A stretch of 64,000 nt of DNA from Pleurotus ostreatus/Saccharomyces cerevisiae fusant. Its lineage: Eukaryota > Opisthokonta. The stretch is from the NCBI GenBank assembly GCA_024196135.1, contig JAMQCK010000042.1, positions 1 through 64,000 of the forward strand. The letters are read 5' to 3'. The translations under genes were made by a program, and so were the position numbers. Below the pieces are notes generated by a model. The model was given only the letters and a program-made list of their open reading frames with translations, was not told where the DNA came from and searched no databases. Shown here in pieces: positions 46,733 to 63,809 of the stretch (the stretch's first letter is position 1; each line of letters begins with the position of its first letter).

Positions 46733-48157
46733 CTAAGTTGCGCCAAGGCCCGGTCCGTATATCTCCCAAACGAGGAATCCGACGCCCCAGGGCCCTAGGC
46801 GGCCGATCGCCCGTAGACCCCTCTGTAGGCGTTGTACGCCTCGAGGAGCGGGAGTATGTTCGACAGATGGCGGACGCTTGAAGAAATGGATAATGCCCTC
46901 CTTGCGGACTTTCCGCAAGATGACGCGCGAGGGAGAGTGGTCGGAGCCCTTGTCGAAACGATCGCGGAGCACTAGGCGTCGAGCGACGTCAAAAGGCCGC
47001 GATACAATCTCGTATGCAAGCCCAGCAATCACCTGCCAGCCAGCGCGGGAAAATGAACCGTTCAGCATTAATCTACAATAAATATGAGGGAAATTGACCA
47101 CTCACCCCTCCAGTGACCAACGTCACCTGAGTGAAGACTTCAGTATATGCAAATGTCTTTCGCTGTAGTGGACTCACAGCATGGACAGTGCGGGACAAAT
47201 TGTGCTCGGTCTTGGTTTTCGCGTCGTCATTAGCGTACCCGCGGTAGGCGCGTGGCGCCCAAGCCGCAGTCCATGTAGATACACGCCGTGTAATCTCGAA
47301 GATGGCGAAAAAGACGCCGTATCCTGGGAACGAACGTCAAGGGTCTGGGGCAAGATGAGGCAGTCGGGGAGGCGCCTACCGCATATGTCCTTCGCGCAGC
47401 CCCAGCCCCAACCGTCCCAGCCGCGCCCAGCCATCTCTCCAACTTCCCTCATCCAGGTGCGTACTTCTCGTGCTTCCTCGATCTCTCGGGCCTTAGATGT
47501 GACTGGGGCAGCCCGTGTGCTTCGGAACACTTCTTTCCATGCGTAGGACCAACTGTGACCGTCCAGCTTGCCACCTTCGAGTACCATACGTACATTCTCC
47601 GCCGGTGCAGCAACCAGTGCCTGCGCACCGCCAGCGACGGCGCCCGATATAGCTGCCGTGAGTGTGGGATGGTGGCCAATGTATGGATCGAGGGAGGAGG
47701 ATGTCTCTGCGTAAACGGTCCATAGAACTGACCCCAGAAGAGCATTGACCATGATTGGGGGGACGAAGTGCTTGGGAATCACCATGAACTTGGGGGATGT
47801 TCAGTGACTGAGAATTAATGAGGGATGAACAGGGGACACATACACCATGATCCTTCACGAGACTGCGTATGAACTCGGGGGAGACTGTGGCGCCCGATTG
47901 TCGGGCAACAGAGCGTAAGGATAGCCATCCGCTCACTGGCTTTGCGTCAGTAGGGGGAGTGAGAGTATGAGGTGGGGCTACTCACCTTTCGATGGCCGGA
48001 AGAGGCGCACGGGACGCGAGAAGTAGAGCGCGAACGTCCTCGTCGCTGTGCGCGCCAGAGCCGCCTGCAAGCTCGCATAGGTGTCCTTGGTCTCGGGGTC
48101 ATCGTCGTCGTCGTTGCTGCCCGCTCTGCCGGTCAGAGGGAGCGCGGCCGTGGACAT
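46733..48157 (-). CDS. mitochondrial-carrier-like membrane protein
   Basis: The start chosen is MSTAALPLTGRAGSNDDDDD. A conserved soluble part follows (LQAALARTATRTFALYFSRPVRLFRPSK, GWLSLRSVARQSG). Membrane segments are IMVNALLGSVLWTVYAE, AAISGAVAGGAQALVAAPAENVR, and ILVTGGVIAGLAYEIVSRPFDVARR. Two of these carry the carrier signature P-x-[DE]-x-x-[RK] (PAENVR and PFDVAR). A C-terminal helix GPWGVGFLVWEIYGPGLG ends the protein. About 400 residues. Only two clear carrier signatures are seen instead of three, so this is a divergent SLC25 relative, perhaps in the outer membrane like Ugo1 (inference). An upstream in-frame extension starting MPLFALEGVKGRRRS is possible. Confidence 0.75.
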
Positions 48158-49248
48158 GCCATATGAGTTCGCGCCAAGTTGTGCAGACGCGCAGATCGTC
48201 GGCACAGACGCCGGAGCGCGTTTTTGGAAATGTCCGCTCCGGGACCGCCGGCGCCCCTTGACGCCCTCAAGAGCAAACAGAGGCAAGCAAAGCCATGAAG
48301 CGTCTGCTCGTGACTGATTTCAAACTTCCACCGCCTCGACCGCCTCGTTGTTTTGCGTCCTCGGCATCTACTGGGCTTCTCCCGTTTCCCTGTCTTTCTT
48401 TCCGGACTTCCGAGCAGCCGCACTGCAGCAAGCTCATCTCGATCTAAACGCCTTCATCTTCCTCTCGTCGAACAGCCTGAGTACAGGCCTCCCATTTCGG
48501 ATTAACCTCTGGCCGGCGACCCTGGACGACCGAGCGAAGTCCCTTGTTTTCATGTAATCTGTCTTCCTCCTCTCCGGATATCGCAAAGGAGCCTGTTCGC
48601 TCTTGTGCCCATCAAATTGGGGACGCTAGGACGACATCCGTCCACCCTCTTCTTTTCAGTTCCTTCTCACGCTCGACCGTCATTCGTCTGATGATGGTCT
48701 GTGGCGCAGCTTCGTCAGACATGGGTGGTCTCTGCGCATATAGCGGCCGCGGCCAGCCCCGCCAGTGGCCTTCTTTTGTCAACAAGACGAGGGGCTGCCC
48801 TCGGTCGTTATTCTCCCGAGATGAACACGCGAAGCCCTTCCTTCTACAGTCAAGGCGAACCCGAGAGGCACAAACTGTCCGCGAGTTTGGCGGGACCGGA
48901 ATATTCGGTGTCCTTCTTCACTTCGTATACACGCGCTCCTCGCTCTGAAGGCACTCGTATTCGTTGAGTAGAGGGTACAGATGCAACCAAGATGGGTCGA
49001 GACTCCTATGTACGTGTCACTGACGCGCAAGAGATGTAGCACATGCAGTCCAAATGCGACGTGTGTGTTCCAGTATCGCTACAAAATCCAAGAGTGATGT
49101 CCTATGTACAAAGTCCCAAGGGATCCAAGAAGTGAAATAATACAGTGGTCGGGAAGGTAACGATACATCAAGCGTTCGGTATCAGTGTAGATTGATGGTA
49201 TAGGGTGTTGTCAATGAGTGGGAGTGAGGGGCTCGGTCGGTGAACGAC
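48158..49248. other. intergenic, about 1.1 kb
   Basis: Short frames on the plus strand (for example MNTRSPSFYSQGEPERHKLS near 48823) look mildly protein-like but form no consistent gene. The left end is the promoter of the carrier-like gene, with a weak TTTCAAACTT variant near 48319. The right end is the 3' side of the Tudor-like gene. Confidence 0.4.
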
Positions 49249-49589
49249 TCAAGACCAGTTTACTTTCGTGACGGTGTCAGCCCTGGATAAATCACGTGAA
49301 TAACGAGCGACACGGTAGGCTGACGATGGACTTACGGCAAGGTGACTCTTCCGCCCGTGTCGCGTTGAATAACCAAGAGCTGGGTGCCCTGTGGATAGGT
49401 TGAGGACTTCGTTTTCGTCAAGAGGGAAGGCACGTACATCGGCAAGGCGCTCTATGGCGACGACCGTACCGAACACGGTGCGTGAAGCGCCGTCCCAGTA
49501 CCAGACTCTGTCGTTAACCTACGGCAAGAGCGTCAGTCAACCATAGCGCATGCATTAGAGGCGAGGGAGCATACGCGGAAAGGATTCAT
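49249..49589 (-). CDS. 60-residue Tudor/SH3-like protein
   Basis: Four small exons join in phase: MNPFR, VNDRVWYWDGASRTVFGTVV...RLAD, GTQLLVIQRDTGGRVTLP and ADTVTKVNWS. The result is a single small beta-rich domain of 60 residues. The pattern DRVWYW-G-V-GTV-...-V-...-G-V-LP-V resembles a Tudor or SH3-like barrel such as the hypervirulence-associated Tudor (from memory, not searched). Function is unknown. A TATATAAGG box lies about 80 bases upstream, and a GTAAGT...CACAG pair between it and the ATG looks like a 5' UTR intron. The phase agreement and promoter support a real gene despite its size. Confidence 0.7.
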
Positions 49590-50383
49590 AGCCAAATACG
49601 CGTCTACTGTGAGTACAGTAAGAGATGAGTTGGGGAATGATGACTTACAGCGTCGGTTCCCCCATCCTTATATACATGAGTGCAGCATGTCGGACTACGC
49701 CTCCACGAAAACAGGGTAGTTCGATCCCTACGGCTGTGGGTCGGCGATAGCGCAGGAGACGCACCTGTAGAAGGGTATCGAGAAGTCGTTAATGGTCAGC
49801 CCTCACTGCCGAGCGCATTTCGCAAGAATAGCCCGATCGACGGTGGGTGAATGACACATTTATTAGACAGAGTTAAGTACTGTGCGTGCGCGATGCCCAT
49901 GGCAGGAAAGCGAGACATGGTATCAAGATCTCTGGCTCGATCGTGGGAGTTCAGGAGAGAAGAGGGCAGTTGAATAATGAGGGTGGGAGAACACTAAAGA
50001 TCGAGCGCAAACGAGGACGTAAGGTGAGGGACTGGGGCCGAGGCCACGCGGAACAAGCTGAAAGTCAACCAAGACGCGTCGTTGAAGACCAGCGCGTTTT
50101 TGATGGGCGCAGCAGCCTCACGATTGATGGGACTCAAGGCGAGCGAAGCGAGCGGCAAAGGGTGCGTCAGTCGGTGTGTTTCCGCTCCAGGGTCTTGCAT
50201 CAGAGAAGCGTCGAGTCCCTGCTGCAGCCAGGTCGGGTGCGAGGGGTGTGCGGGCGTAAAACGCGTGTGCGCGACCAGCCGGCGGTACTCATAATTAAAA
50301 GCGCACGTGACTAGTTGATATCCGAACCGAGGGCGATATTGTGGCGTCGGCTTCCAAAACAGAGCCCAACCTGGACCTCCATC
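49590..50383. other. divergent upstream region, Tudor-like gene and LST8
   Basis: It contains the TATA box and probable 5' UTR intron of the Tudor-like gene on the left and the LST8 promoter on the right. A long minus-strand frame here was rejected as a gene. Confidence 0.45.
49667..49675 (-). promoter_or_regulatory. TATA box TATATAAGG
   Basis: The minus strand reads TATATAAGG, about 80 bases upstream of the ATG at 49589. It is one of the few clear TATA boxes in the window. Confidence 0.5.
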
Positions 50384-51863
50384 ATGTCTGTTGTCCTCGT
50401 AACTGGCTCCTACGACCATGATATCCGATTCTGGGAGGCCTGGAGCGGAATATGCTCGCGGACGATCTCCCGCACTGGAGAGACCGGCGTAAGGCCTATC
50501 GTCATGCTGTGGACGCTGCTTTCTCATCGCGGCTTCAGCAAGTGAATCGCCTAGCCATCTCACCAGAGTAAGTGCTACGATAGAGCTGTGCGCTCTCACA
50601 TTTATTCTACTAGCAAGCGCCTTTTGGCGGCGGCCATTCATAAGAAAGTGAACATCTACGAGATCAACAGCGCGTCGAACGAACCGGTGAGTCATAGACC
50701 CTCATATCACCGCTAAATGAGCACCCTTAACACTGCTTCCAACAGCGCGCTACGTTCGAAGGTCATTCTATGAATGTGACGTCGCTATGCTTCCACAGTG
50801 AGGGAAGATGGCTCGTCACCGGCAGCGAGGACGGGACTATCAAAATATGGGACTTACGGTCAGTCTGCATAGCGCGCTACACGCCATGACACCGGTCTCA
50901 CCGCTTCTCTTTCCCACACATAGAACCTCCCAAGTCCATCGGGTCTACGTAAACGGCGCTCCTGGTAAACCCGTGGCTTTTGTTCTGCGTCTGGGAGGCA
51001 TGAGCTCATCTATCCCCAGTGAACGACGTCTGCGTGCATCCGAACCAGGGCGAGCTCATCTTCTGCGATCAAGCAGGGAGCGTCAAGCAGTGGGATCTTG
51101 CCGAGCAAGTGTGCTCGCATGAATTGGTAGGCAAGGATTGGTGGGCGCACCCCACTCATGTCTGACCGAGATCGGCGGCCCCAGACCCCGGCAGGCGACA
51201 TCCCGATCCGTTCAGTGACCCTGGCCTCGGACGGATCGCTCTTGGTGGCCGGCAATAATAAGGCACGCTTCTTTCTCTCGGATATTGCCGTGTTACTGAC
51301 CGACGCGCTTGAAGGGACGCTGCTATGTTTGGAAGGTCAACGACGATCAACGACTGGCGCGCTTTCAGCCGGTGACGAAGTTCGTCGCGCACAACAAATA
51401 CCTCACGAAGTGTCTGTTGAGTCCAGATGCGAAGTGCGCGGGTCTTCGCCTTCTGTCTTCCTCTTCGCTGAATTCGGGTGTGGTCAGGTATCTCGCGACG
51501 TGCTCAGCCGACACGACGGTGAAGGTCTGGTCCATCTCACCAAGTTACGAATTCCGACAGGAGAAGGTGCTCGTAGGACATCAACGCTGGGTGTGGGATT
51601 GTGCGTTCAGCGCGGACTCTGCATACCTGGTGACGGGTGCGCACCTTTGACACGCTACATATCCACCCTATGACGTTGACCTCTCCTTCGAAACAGCGTC
51701 CTCTGATCATACTGCGCGTCTGTGGGAAATGGCGTCAGGAAAGACCGTACGCCAGTACAATGGCCACCACAAAGGCGAGTCTGATCTTACCTTTATAGGT
51801 AAGTATAGCTGACAGGACCCTTTAGCGGCTGTTTGTTGCGCTTTACACGATGGAGCGAGCTAA
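50384..51863 (+). CDS. LST8: LST8, WD40 subunit of TOR complexes
   Basis: Lst8 is a seven-bladed WD40 protein that binds the TOR kinase domain in TORC1 and TORC2. The start MSVVLVTGSYDHDIRFWEAW is typical. Further exons give QVNRLAISP, KVNIYEINS, FEGHSMNVTSLCFHSEGRWL, TGSEDGTIKIWDLR, NDVCVHPNQGELIFCDQAGS, AGDIPIRSVTLASDGSLLVA, LATCSADTTVKVWSI, VGHQRWVWDCAFSADSAYLV, SSDHTARLWEMASGKTVRQY and the final NGHHKAAVCCALHDGAS. The last exon is reached only through a predicted GC-AG intron (51775-51825). Length is about 320 residues, normal for the family. It lies 1.75 kb before glutamate synthase; TOR controls nitrogen use, but physical closeness does not prove a link. Confidence 0.93.
51775..51825 (+). 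other. predicted GC-AG intron in LST8 (51 bases)
   Basis: The donor is AAAG|GCGAGT and the acceptor CCCTTTAG, with GCTGAC as a branch-like site. Splicing gives HHKAAVCCAL, which fits the LST8 C terminus. The only GT alternative is a 27-base intron, which is too short. Confidence 0.6.
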
Positions 51864-53616
51864 GAAACTCATCTGCGTCGAACTATCTCTTCCTCCCACC
51901 CTTGTACTACATCCACCGCCCGTTTGCGCTATACAAACGAGCTATCAGGGTTCACCCTCGGCATAGAGAAGCTTCCCGGGCCCGCGCAGATTCACACCTA
52001 CCTGGACTGGCGGCGGCGTCGAGCACCCCCACGCTGACCATTGAGACCTAGCAGGAGTTAGCGCGCCTCGTGCGACGCAGTTTGGCGAATCGTCATCGTT
52101 CGCACGCAGCGTCGAGGGCGTCGGCGCTCCCTGATGCGAGCCGACTGGTACGTGGACGCCCTCAACGTTGGCTAGGACACCCGAGCGACATCTGGGGTGC
52201 GTTTGGAAGTTTGCACGCTGCATCTATGTCCTGCGCACGCATGCGGGTGTCGCAGATCCGCGAGATGGCTCACCTTCGTTCTTCCAGTGCCCCGAATATC
52301 GGCCACACCTTCCTTCGTCGTGCGCATACCCATGCGGTAGGCCGTAAATCGTCCGAGGGGACATGTGTTCTACTCGACTACAACTTTCTACGCGGGTCGT
52401 GCTAGTAGCGCAGTCGATGGACAAGGAGAAGCGAGATCTATTGGATGAGCTATTGACAGGTCGTTTCTAGCGTCGAGGAGATGGATCTTGTGCTATGCCG
52501 CTGAGTGCCGTCCCTCTATGGGGCGCAACCTGCATCGATAACGTCCTTCATACGACTACGTATCCCACATCGACGTCGACGCAAGTCTCAAGATGTCCAG
52601 GTGAGAATTCTTCTTGCGATGGGCGAGCCCGTTGGGACCGGGATTACGCGAAAGGGAAGTAAAGCAGCTGCAGGCGATTCAGACGAAAGGGATTTAGAGG
52701 GTGGATGACGCAGAGAGTCGTGAAAAGCCGTGTCTATTGACGCTGTGCAAGTGTTTCATTACATCGTAGGCTCTGCGAGTTGGAGACGTGTCCAAGAGAA
52801 TGCCTAGACGGCAGATAGATGTCGGTAGGCGCTACAAGGGTAGATAGGTGGTGCGTCATGACTTGTCAGTACCATCCGCAGTTTGACGCAAGGTGGCTCC
52901 CATTGGTTGGGCAGTAAAGCGGTCGGATTATACAGTCCACCAGCATGCTCGTCGAGTCCAACCGTACCAGTGACCGCGGTCGAGGTTGCGGACATTCAGT
53001 GCGACGTGCGGGACGTCGACGCGGCGCGAATGGAGGAGATGAGGATGGCGATATCAGGGCCTAAACGTACATCCTCTCGGCCGAGGACGGGAAGTAGGCC
53101 AGGGGAAGACCGGGGAGGGCCAATGAGGACGGGCGCTTGACAAGGCCGGCATGGAGGCGGGAAGAAAATGGATGTCCGTCGGCTGGCGATCGGATCCGAT
53201 AGGCCGAGCCAAACAGATCCTGTATTTTATGCGAGTTGTGGAGAAATCCCCGGACTGGTGTTCGCTGTGCCTGTAGGTGTCTGCTCGACGACGAGGACTT
53301 ACCTGGTTAAGGATGATTTTTCCAGCCAGAGAGAGCTGCTGAATGGCGTCCCTGGGCGGACTCGGTGGAAGCCGATGGGTATTGTCCTCCAAAAAGCCGC
53401 AATGGAAATCACAGTTATCTGGCTCGTCCGATCAAATCAGAGATCACGGGTTGGACAGGGGCTAGTCATCGCGTTGGGCGGAGTCGCTTGAATACGGCAA
53501 TTTGCAGCGACTCCTCACGCTGCTTGCTTCCGCCCGCCATCTCCCCCGCCCGCGAGCTCGTCGTCCAAAGCCAGCAGCAACAGCCGTCCGCCTCCACATC
53601 CGCTGCCAGTCCTTCT
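51864..53616. other. long gene-free stretch before glutamate synthase
   Basis: Nothing is assigned over 1.75 kb. Small frames include SMDKEKRDLLDELLTG near 52415, which looks protein-like but has no usable context, and a minus-strand frame LPNQWEPPCVKLRMVLTS near 52900. The right part should be the glutamate synthase promoter. Remains of a decayed gene are possible. Confidence 0.4.
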
Positions 53617-60534
<6,918 letters not shown>

Positions 60535-60846
60535 GCTCGAAGCTTGCAGTCTGCAGCCTGCAGTTGGCAGCTCTCAGCTCGAGGCCTGATAGACGTCCCG
60601 GAAGGTCGGATTGGTGGTTCCCCCATGTATTTCTAGTATCTTTGTTGCAGTTCTTGTTTTACGTCGCTCGTGTTCTCTCATCTATCTCGTCTGTTCGCTG
60701 GTCCAGGGTCGTACGGAGGCATATAATGCCCTGCTACTTTACTGTACATACTTAGCCTCAATGTCATTCACTGTTGTTTGTTGTAAACCGCGCGAGAGAA
60801 ATGTACGATTGAGTAAAAGTGGTATATTGAAAAAGGCCGACGCTAT
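60535..60846. other. convergent intergenic region, GLT1 and TFB3
   Basis: Two 3' UTRs should meet here. A short run of CTGCAG-related units lies at about 60545-60572, just after the GLT1 stop. Nothing else was seen. Confidence 0.5.
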
Positions 60847-62203
60847 CTACGCGCCAGCCATAGCTACGTCGCCGGACTTCGCGTCCTCGCCCAAGCCTGA
60901 AAGCGGAGGGAGGTCCAACGATGCGACTGCCGTGCGGATCGCCCTCTCCCAAGCCTCTTCGATCCTGTACCCGCCCCCACGCATGATGCCCTCCCTATCC
61001 CTCCTCACCGCCTCGCTCACAATATCGTCGTAATCCCCCTTCTTCAGCGCAAACATATCCTCATACCCATACCAATCATCCAACAACGGCACATGCTTCA
61101 TCTCCTTCACCGTCGTATGCTGCGCCGCCCGATTCCGCAACAACCTCGCATTGATACTCTGCATCGTGATCGTGTTGTTCGACGCCGTGCGCGCGGACTG
61201 CCGCTTCGCCGCCTCGCGCTTCTGCCGCGCGACGAGCTCGATGGCGTCCTTGTCCGAGGCCTCGAGCTTGTCGATGAGCGCGCGCTTGTCGCGCTCGCGC
61301 TCCTGGCGCTCTTCTTCCTCCTCGCGGCGCAGCTCGGAGGCGCGCGCCTCGCGGTCGCGGCGCTCGAATTCTTCTTGCTCTTTGAGGGCGTCGACGTAGG
61401 CTTTTTCGCGCTGCTCGTTGAGCTCGATGAGTGCTTGGTTTTCGGCGTGGTAGGCCTTTATGCGCGCTTCGGTCGCTTCGCGGTCGATGTCATGGATGAG
61501 GTTGAAGGCTGGGTGGATGTGTCAGATGGAACATTGGATGTTTTGTGGCACGAGCTTACCAATGTCTTCGACTTCCTCGAGGTAGTCATTGTAGGCGCGT
61601 AGGTCGACGAAGTCTTCTCGACGCTTGTTAAACCTATGTTTGCATATTTGTCAGCCATTGAATCATCGATTGAAAGTCGTGTTATTACTCTCTGGCTATT
61701 CTTCGGCGAACAGCGACCTCCTTTTCTACGCCTAGGTCTTCGAAAGTCTGCGGTATGAACTGCAGTTTTCGGGTTGTCAACCCGCATGTAGGGCATGCGG
61801 CGGGTCCCAATGTAAAGAGACGGTCAATGCACGACTCGCACCTGTCACTTCGTCAGCTATGCATCCTGATATTGGGCCTACGCGCATACATTTTATCATA
61901 GCATTGCGAGCTGACCAACAGCCGCAACTTCGGATTCAGATACCTATCCGTCTTGCATACCGGACACTGGTCATTTTCCGACTATATTCCCACTAATATC
62001 AGCAATCAATTACCCCCACCCAACCACTCTCCAAAACTCACCGAATATTCACTCGTCCGCCCCGACGGGTCCTTCACGCCGCCACCAAACACGGTCGACG
62101 ACGTGCTCTGGACGGTCGGCGTCAGGTGGCGGGACGGGTGCGAGCTTGTCGCGGCGCCGCCTTTGCGGACAGTGGTGCCCTTGATCCATTGGCGTGAGGA
62201 CAT
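60847..62203 (-). CDS. TFB3: TFIIH subunit TFB3/MAT1
   Basis: Tfb3/MAT1 holds the CDK-activating kinase in TFIIH and is needed for transcription and nucleotide excision repair. The start MSSRQWIKGTTVRKGG is followed by a Ser/Thr-rich tail. The RING finger is assembled from two exons: QCPVCKTDRYLNPKLRLLV, SSQCYDKM, CESCIDRLF and AACPTCG. TRKLQFIPQTFEDLGVEKEV and VRRRIARE, then FNKRREDF, are the conserved MAT1 region. A long charged coiled coil (EQREKAYVDALKEQEEFERR, RREEEEERQERERDKRALI) follows, and a C-terminal CDK-cyclin-binding segment with YGYEDMFALK. It ends GDVAMAGA. About 390 residues. An AGTTCAACTT site lies 113 bases upstream. Confidence 0.94.
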
Positions 62204-62708
62204 TGTTGGTGTGAGGTGGTGGTGGGCGCGTGTGTTAGGCGGGTGCGAAGCGGTCGGGCCGAAGGCTGCTAATGTGGTCGCGTGCCTTGTTTCGCACGGT
62301 CAGGTGATTTTTCGGAGTTCAACTTGGGTTTGGGTCGCGATCACTTTAGGTTTGTACTACCAGTGGGGCAGCCACGCAGGGTTCGGCGAATGATTCCATA
62401 GCTTAATACTACGGATGGGATGCATAGTAATGCTAAAGTCCAATAAGTGAGTATCCCTCTGTACAGCATATGTCAGGGAGAGATAGCATACTACTAGCGC
62501 AAGCCAATGACGAGTCCCGGGGTCCTAAAAGACAACAGGGAGACAAGAAGGTGCAAGGATATGTCCATGAGAAAGGCGGGTAAGCAACGCTAGATAAGAC
62601 GAGGGCCATCGAGGTGTCGTCGTAAAGGTACACAATTACTGCACACCAAAAGAAACAAGGAGGCAGATGAATGAAGATTGCCTCCCTTTACAAATAACCA
62701 CGAAGTCC
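62204..62708. promoter_or_regulatory. TFB3 promoter and 3' side of the next gene
   Basis: The left half is the TFB3 upstream region with AGTTCAACTT at 62316-62325. The right half should be the 3' UTR of the membrane protein gene. No frame with features was seen. Confidence 0.45.
62316..62325. promoter_or_regulatory. AGTTCAACTT element
   Basis: A copy of the recurrent quasi-palindrome core, 113 bases upstream of the TFB3 ATG. Confidence 0.4.
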
Positions 62709-63809
62709 CTAATCAAGATTCAAAAACGTCTTCGTCGACTCCGGCGTCTTCGCCCTCGGATGCATCCACGCAGGCGTCGGCGCGCGCACCGAGCCATCGC
62801 CCTGTTCGTCCCGCGAGTCGATCCGCGCGAAGCTCGCCCCGTTCGCGACGTATCGACTCCGCGCATCGCTGTTCTCGCGCATGAACGCCTGCGAGGGGGC
62901 GAGTTTCCCGATCTTGAGGGAGCGGGGTCGTTGTTGGCGCCGCTTGACGAACATGACGAGGAGGATGAGGAGCCCGAGGCCGACGAGGCCGCCGATGATG
63001 CCGCCGGCGAGGGCGGCGGTGTTGGAGGTGGTTGGCTGGGATGTTGCGGCGGAGGATGTTTGGGCGGCAGCAGCGGAAGAGGAGGTGAGGGAGGACGGTG
63101 AAGAGAGGGGAGCGGCGGAGGAAGTGTGGGAGCTGCTCAGGGTGTAGGCAGACCTTTCACTCTGACCGGAAGATGACTTCGTTGACCGAGTGGTAGGCTC
63201 GGGGTCGAAAGCGGCCGTGGAGGATGAGGTAGGGGCGATGGAGAACGTGGTGGACGCCTCGACGTCGGTATACCCAGGTTCTTCCTCAGACGAGGTGGTG
63301 AAGTAAGTCGCCGAGTCGACTTCTGCGGTCTCAGGAGTGGACTCCGTCGCCTCAGCAGAGGTGCTCGAGTCTGAAGCACGGGTGAAGGAGCCCTGACCGC
63401 CTCCGGCTGGTGCGTAGGTGAAGATAGCGGACTGCGTTTGCACCGCGGTCAGAGTCCCTGCTGCGGGTGCGGTATTTGTGGTAGATGCGGCTGTGGTTGT
63501 TACACCGGTGTGGCAGTCTGCTATACAGAAGGTGGCTCTAGCATCAGCAACCACGATAGCGAGGTCAAGGTGGACGCGCACCGTTACAAGGACTGGCTGC
63601 GCCCGCGGGCACGTCGAGGGATCGCTGGCCGAGGCCAGCGTCGCGCGCATGGTGCGCGTCGTGACCAAGAACGGAGATAGGTCTCCGTGCGTTCTGCGCG
63701 GAACAGTGAGGAGGAGGTGATGGGAACTACTTTCAAGACGTACCAGCAAGCCATGAGCGCCAGCAGAGTGTCTACCAAACACTCGTCTGCGGGCAAGAAC
63801 GGAGCGCAT
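62709..63809 (-). CDS. Ser/Thr-rich single-pass membrane protein
   Basis: The long frame encodes DCHTGVTTTAASTTNTAPA onward, a Ser/Thr/Ala-rich extracellular region of about 150 residues likely to be O-glycosylated. A helix LAGGIIGGLVGLGLLILLVM follows, then the basic stop-transfer FVKRRQQRPRS and a cytoplasmic tail ending TPESTKTFLNLD. This layout resembles fungal Mid2/Wsc-type cell-wall sensors, but no WSC domain is seen. The N terminus is uncertain: the open frame starts at 63809 (MRSVLARRRV), yet a hydrophobic stretch in another frame (TLLALMACWYVLKVVP) and possible introns near 63545-63605 and 63700-63745 suggest a spliced signal peptide. Start and first exons are therefore provisional. 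Confidence 0.65.
   Translation of the reverse strand: MRSVLARRRVFGRHSAGAHGLLVRLESSSHHLLLTVPRRTHGDLSPFLVTTRTMRATLASASDPSTCPRAQPVLVTVRVHLDLAIVVADARATFCIADCHTGVTTTAASTTNTAPAAGTLTAVQTQSAIFTYAPAGGGQGSFTRASDSSTSAEATESTPETAEVDSATYFTTSSEEEPGYTDVEASTTFSIAPTSSSTAAFDPEPTTRSTKSSSGQSERSAYTLSSSHTSSAAPLSSPSSLTSSSAAAAQTSSAATSQPTTSNTAALAGGIIGGLVGLGLLILLVMFVKRRQQRPRSLKIGKLAPSQAFMRENSDARSRYVANGASFARIDSRDEQGDGSVRAPTPAWMHPRAKTPESTKTFLNLD

Noticed and set aside
49715..49740. tRNA T-arm-like sequence (GTTCGATCC)
   Set aside because: The stem does not pair properly and no A box, anticodon arm or acceptor stem surrounds it.
49994..50695. 233-codon minus-strand frame overlapping LST8
   Set aside because: It runs antisense through the first LST8 exons and has no family motif or introns.
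53365..53616. N-terminal extension of glutamate synthase (MEADGYCPPKS...)
   Set aside because: The frame is open upstream but the sequence is not family-like, and MAIVEASVP gives a propeptide of normal length before the catalytic Cys.
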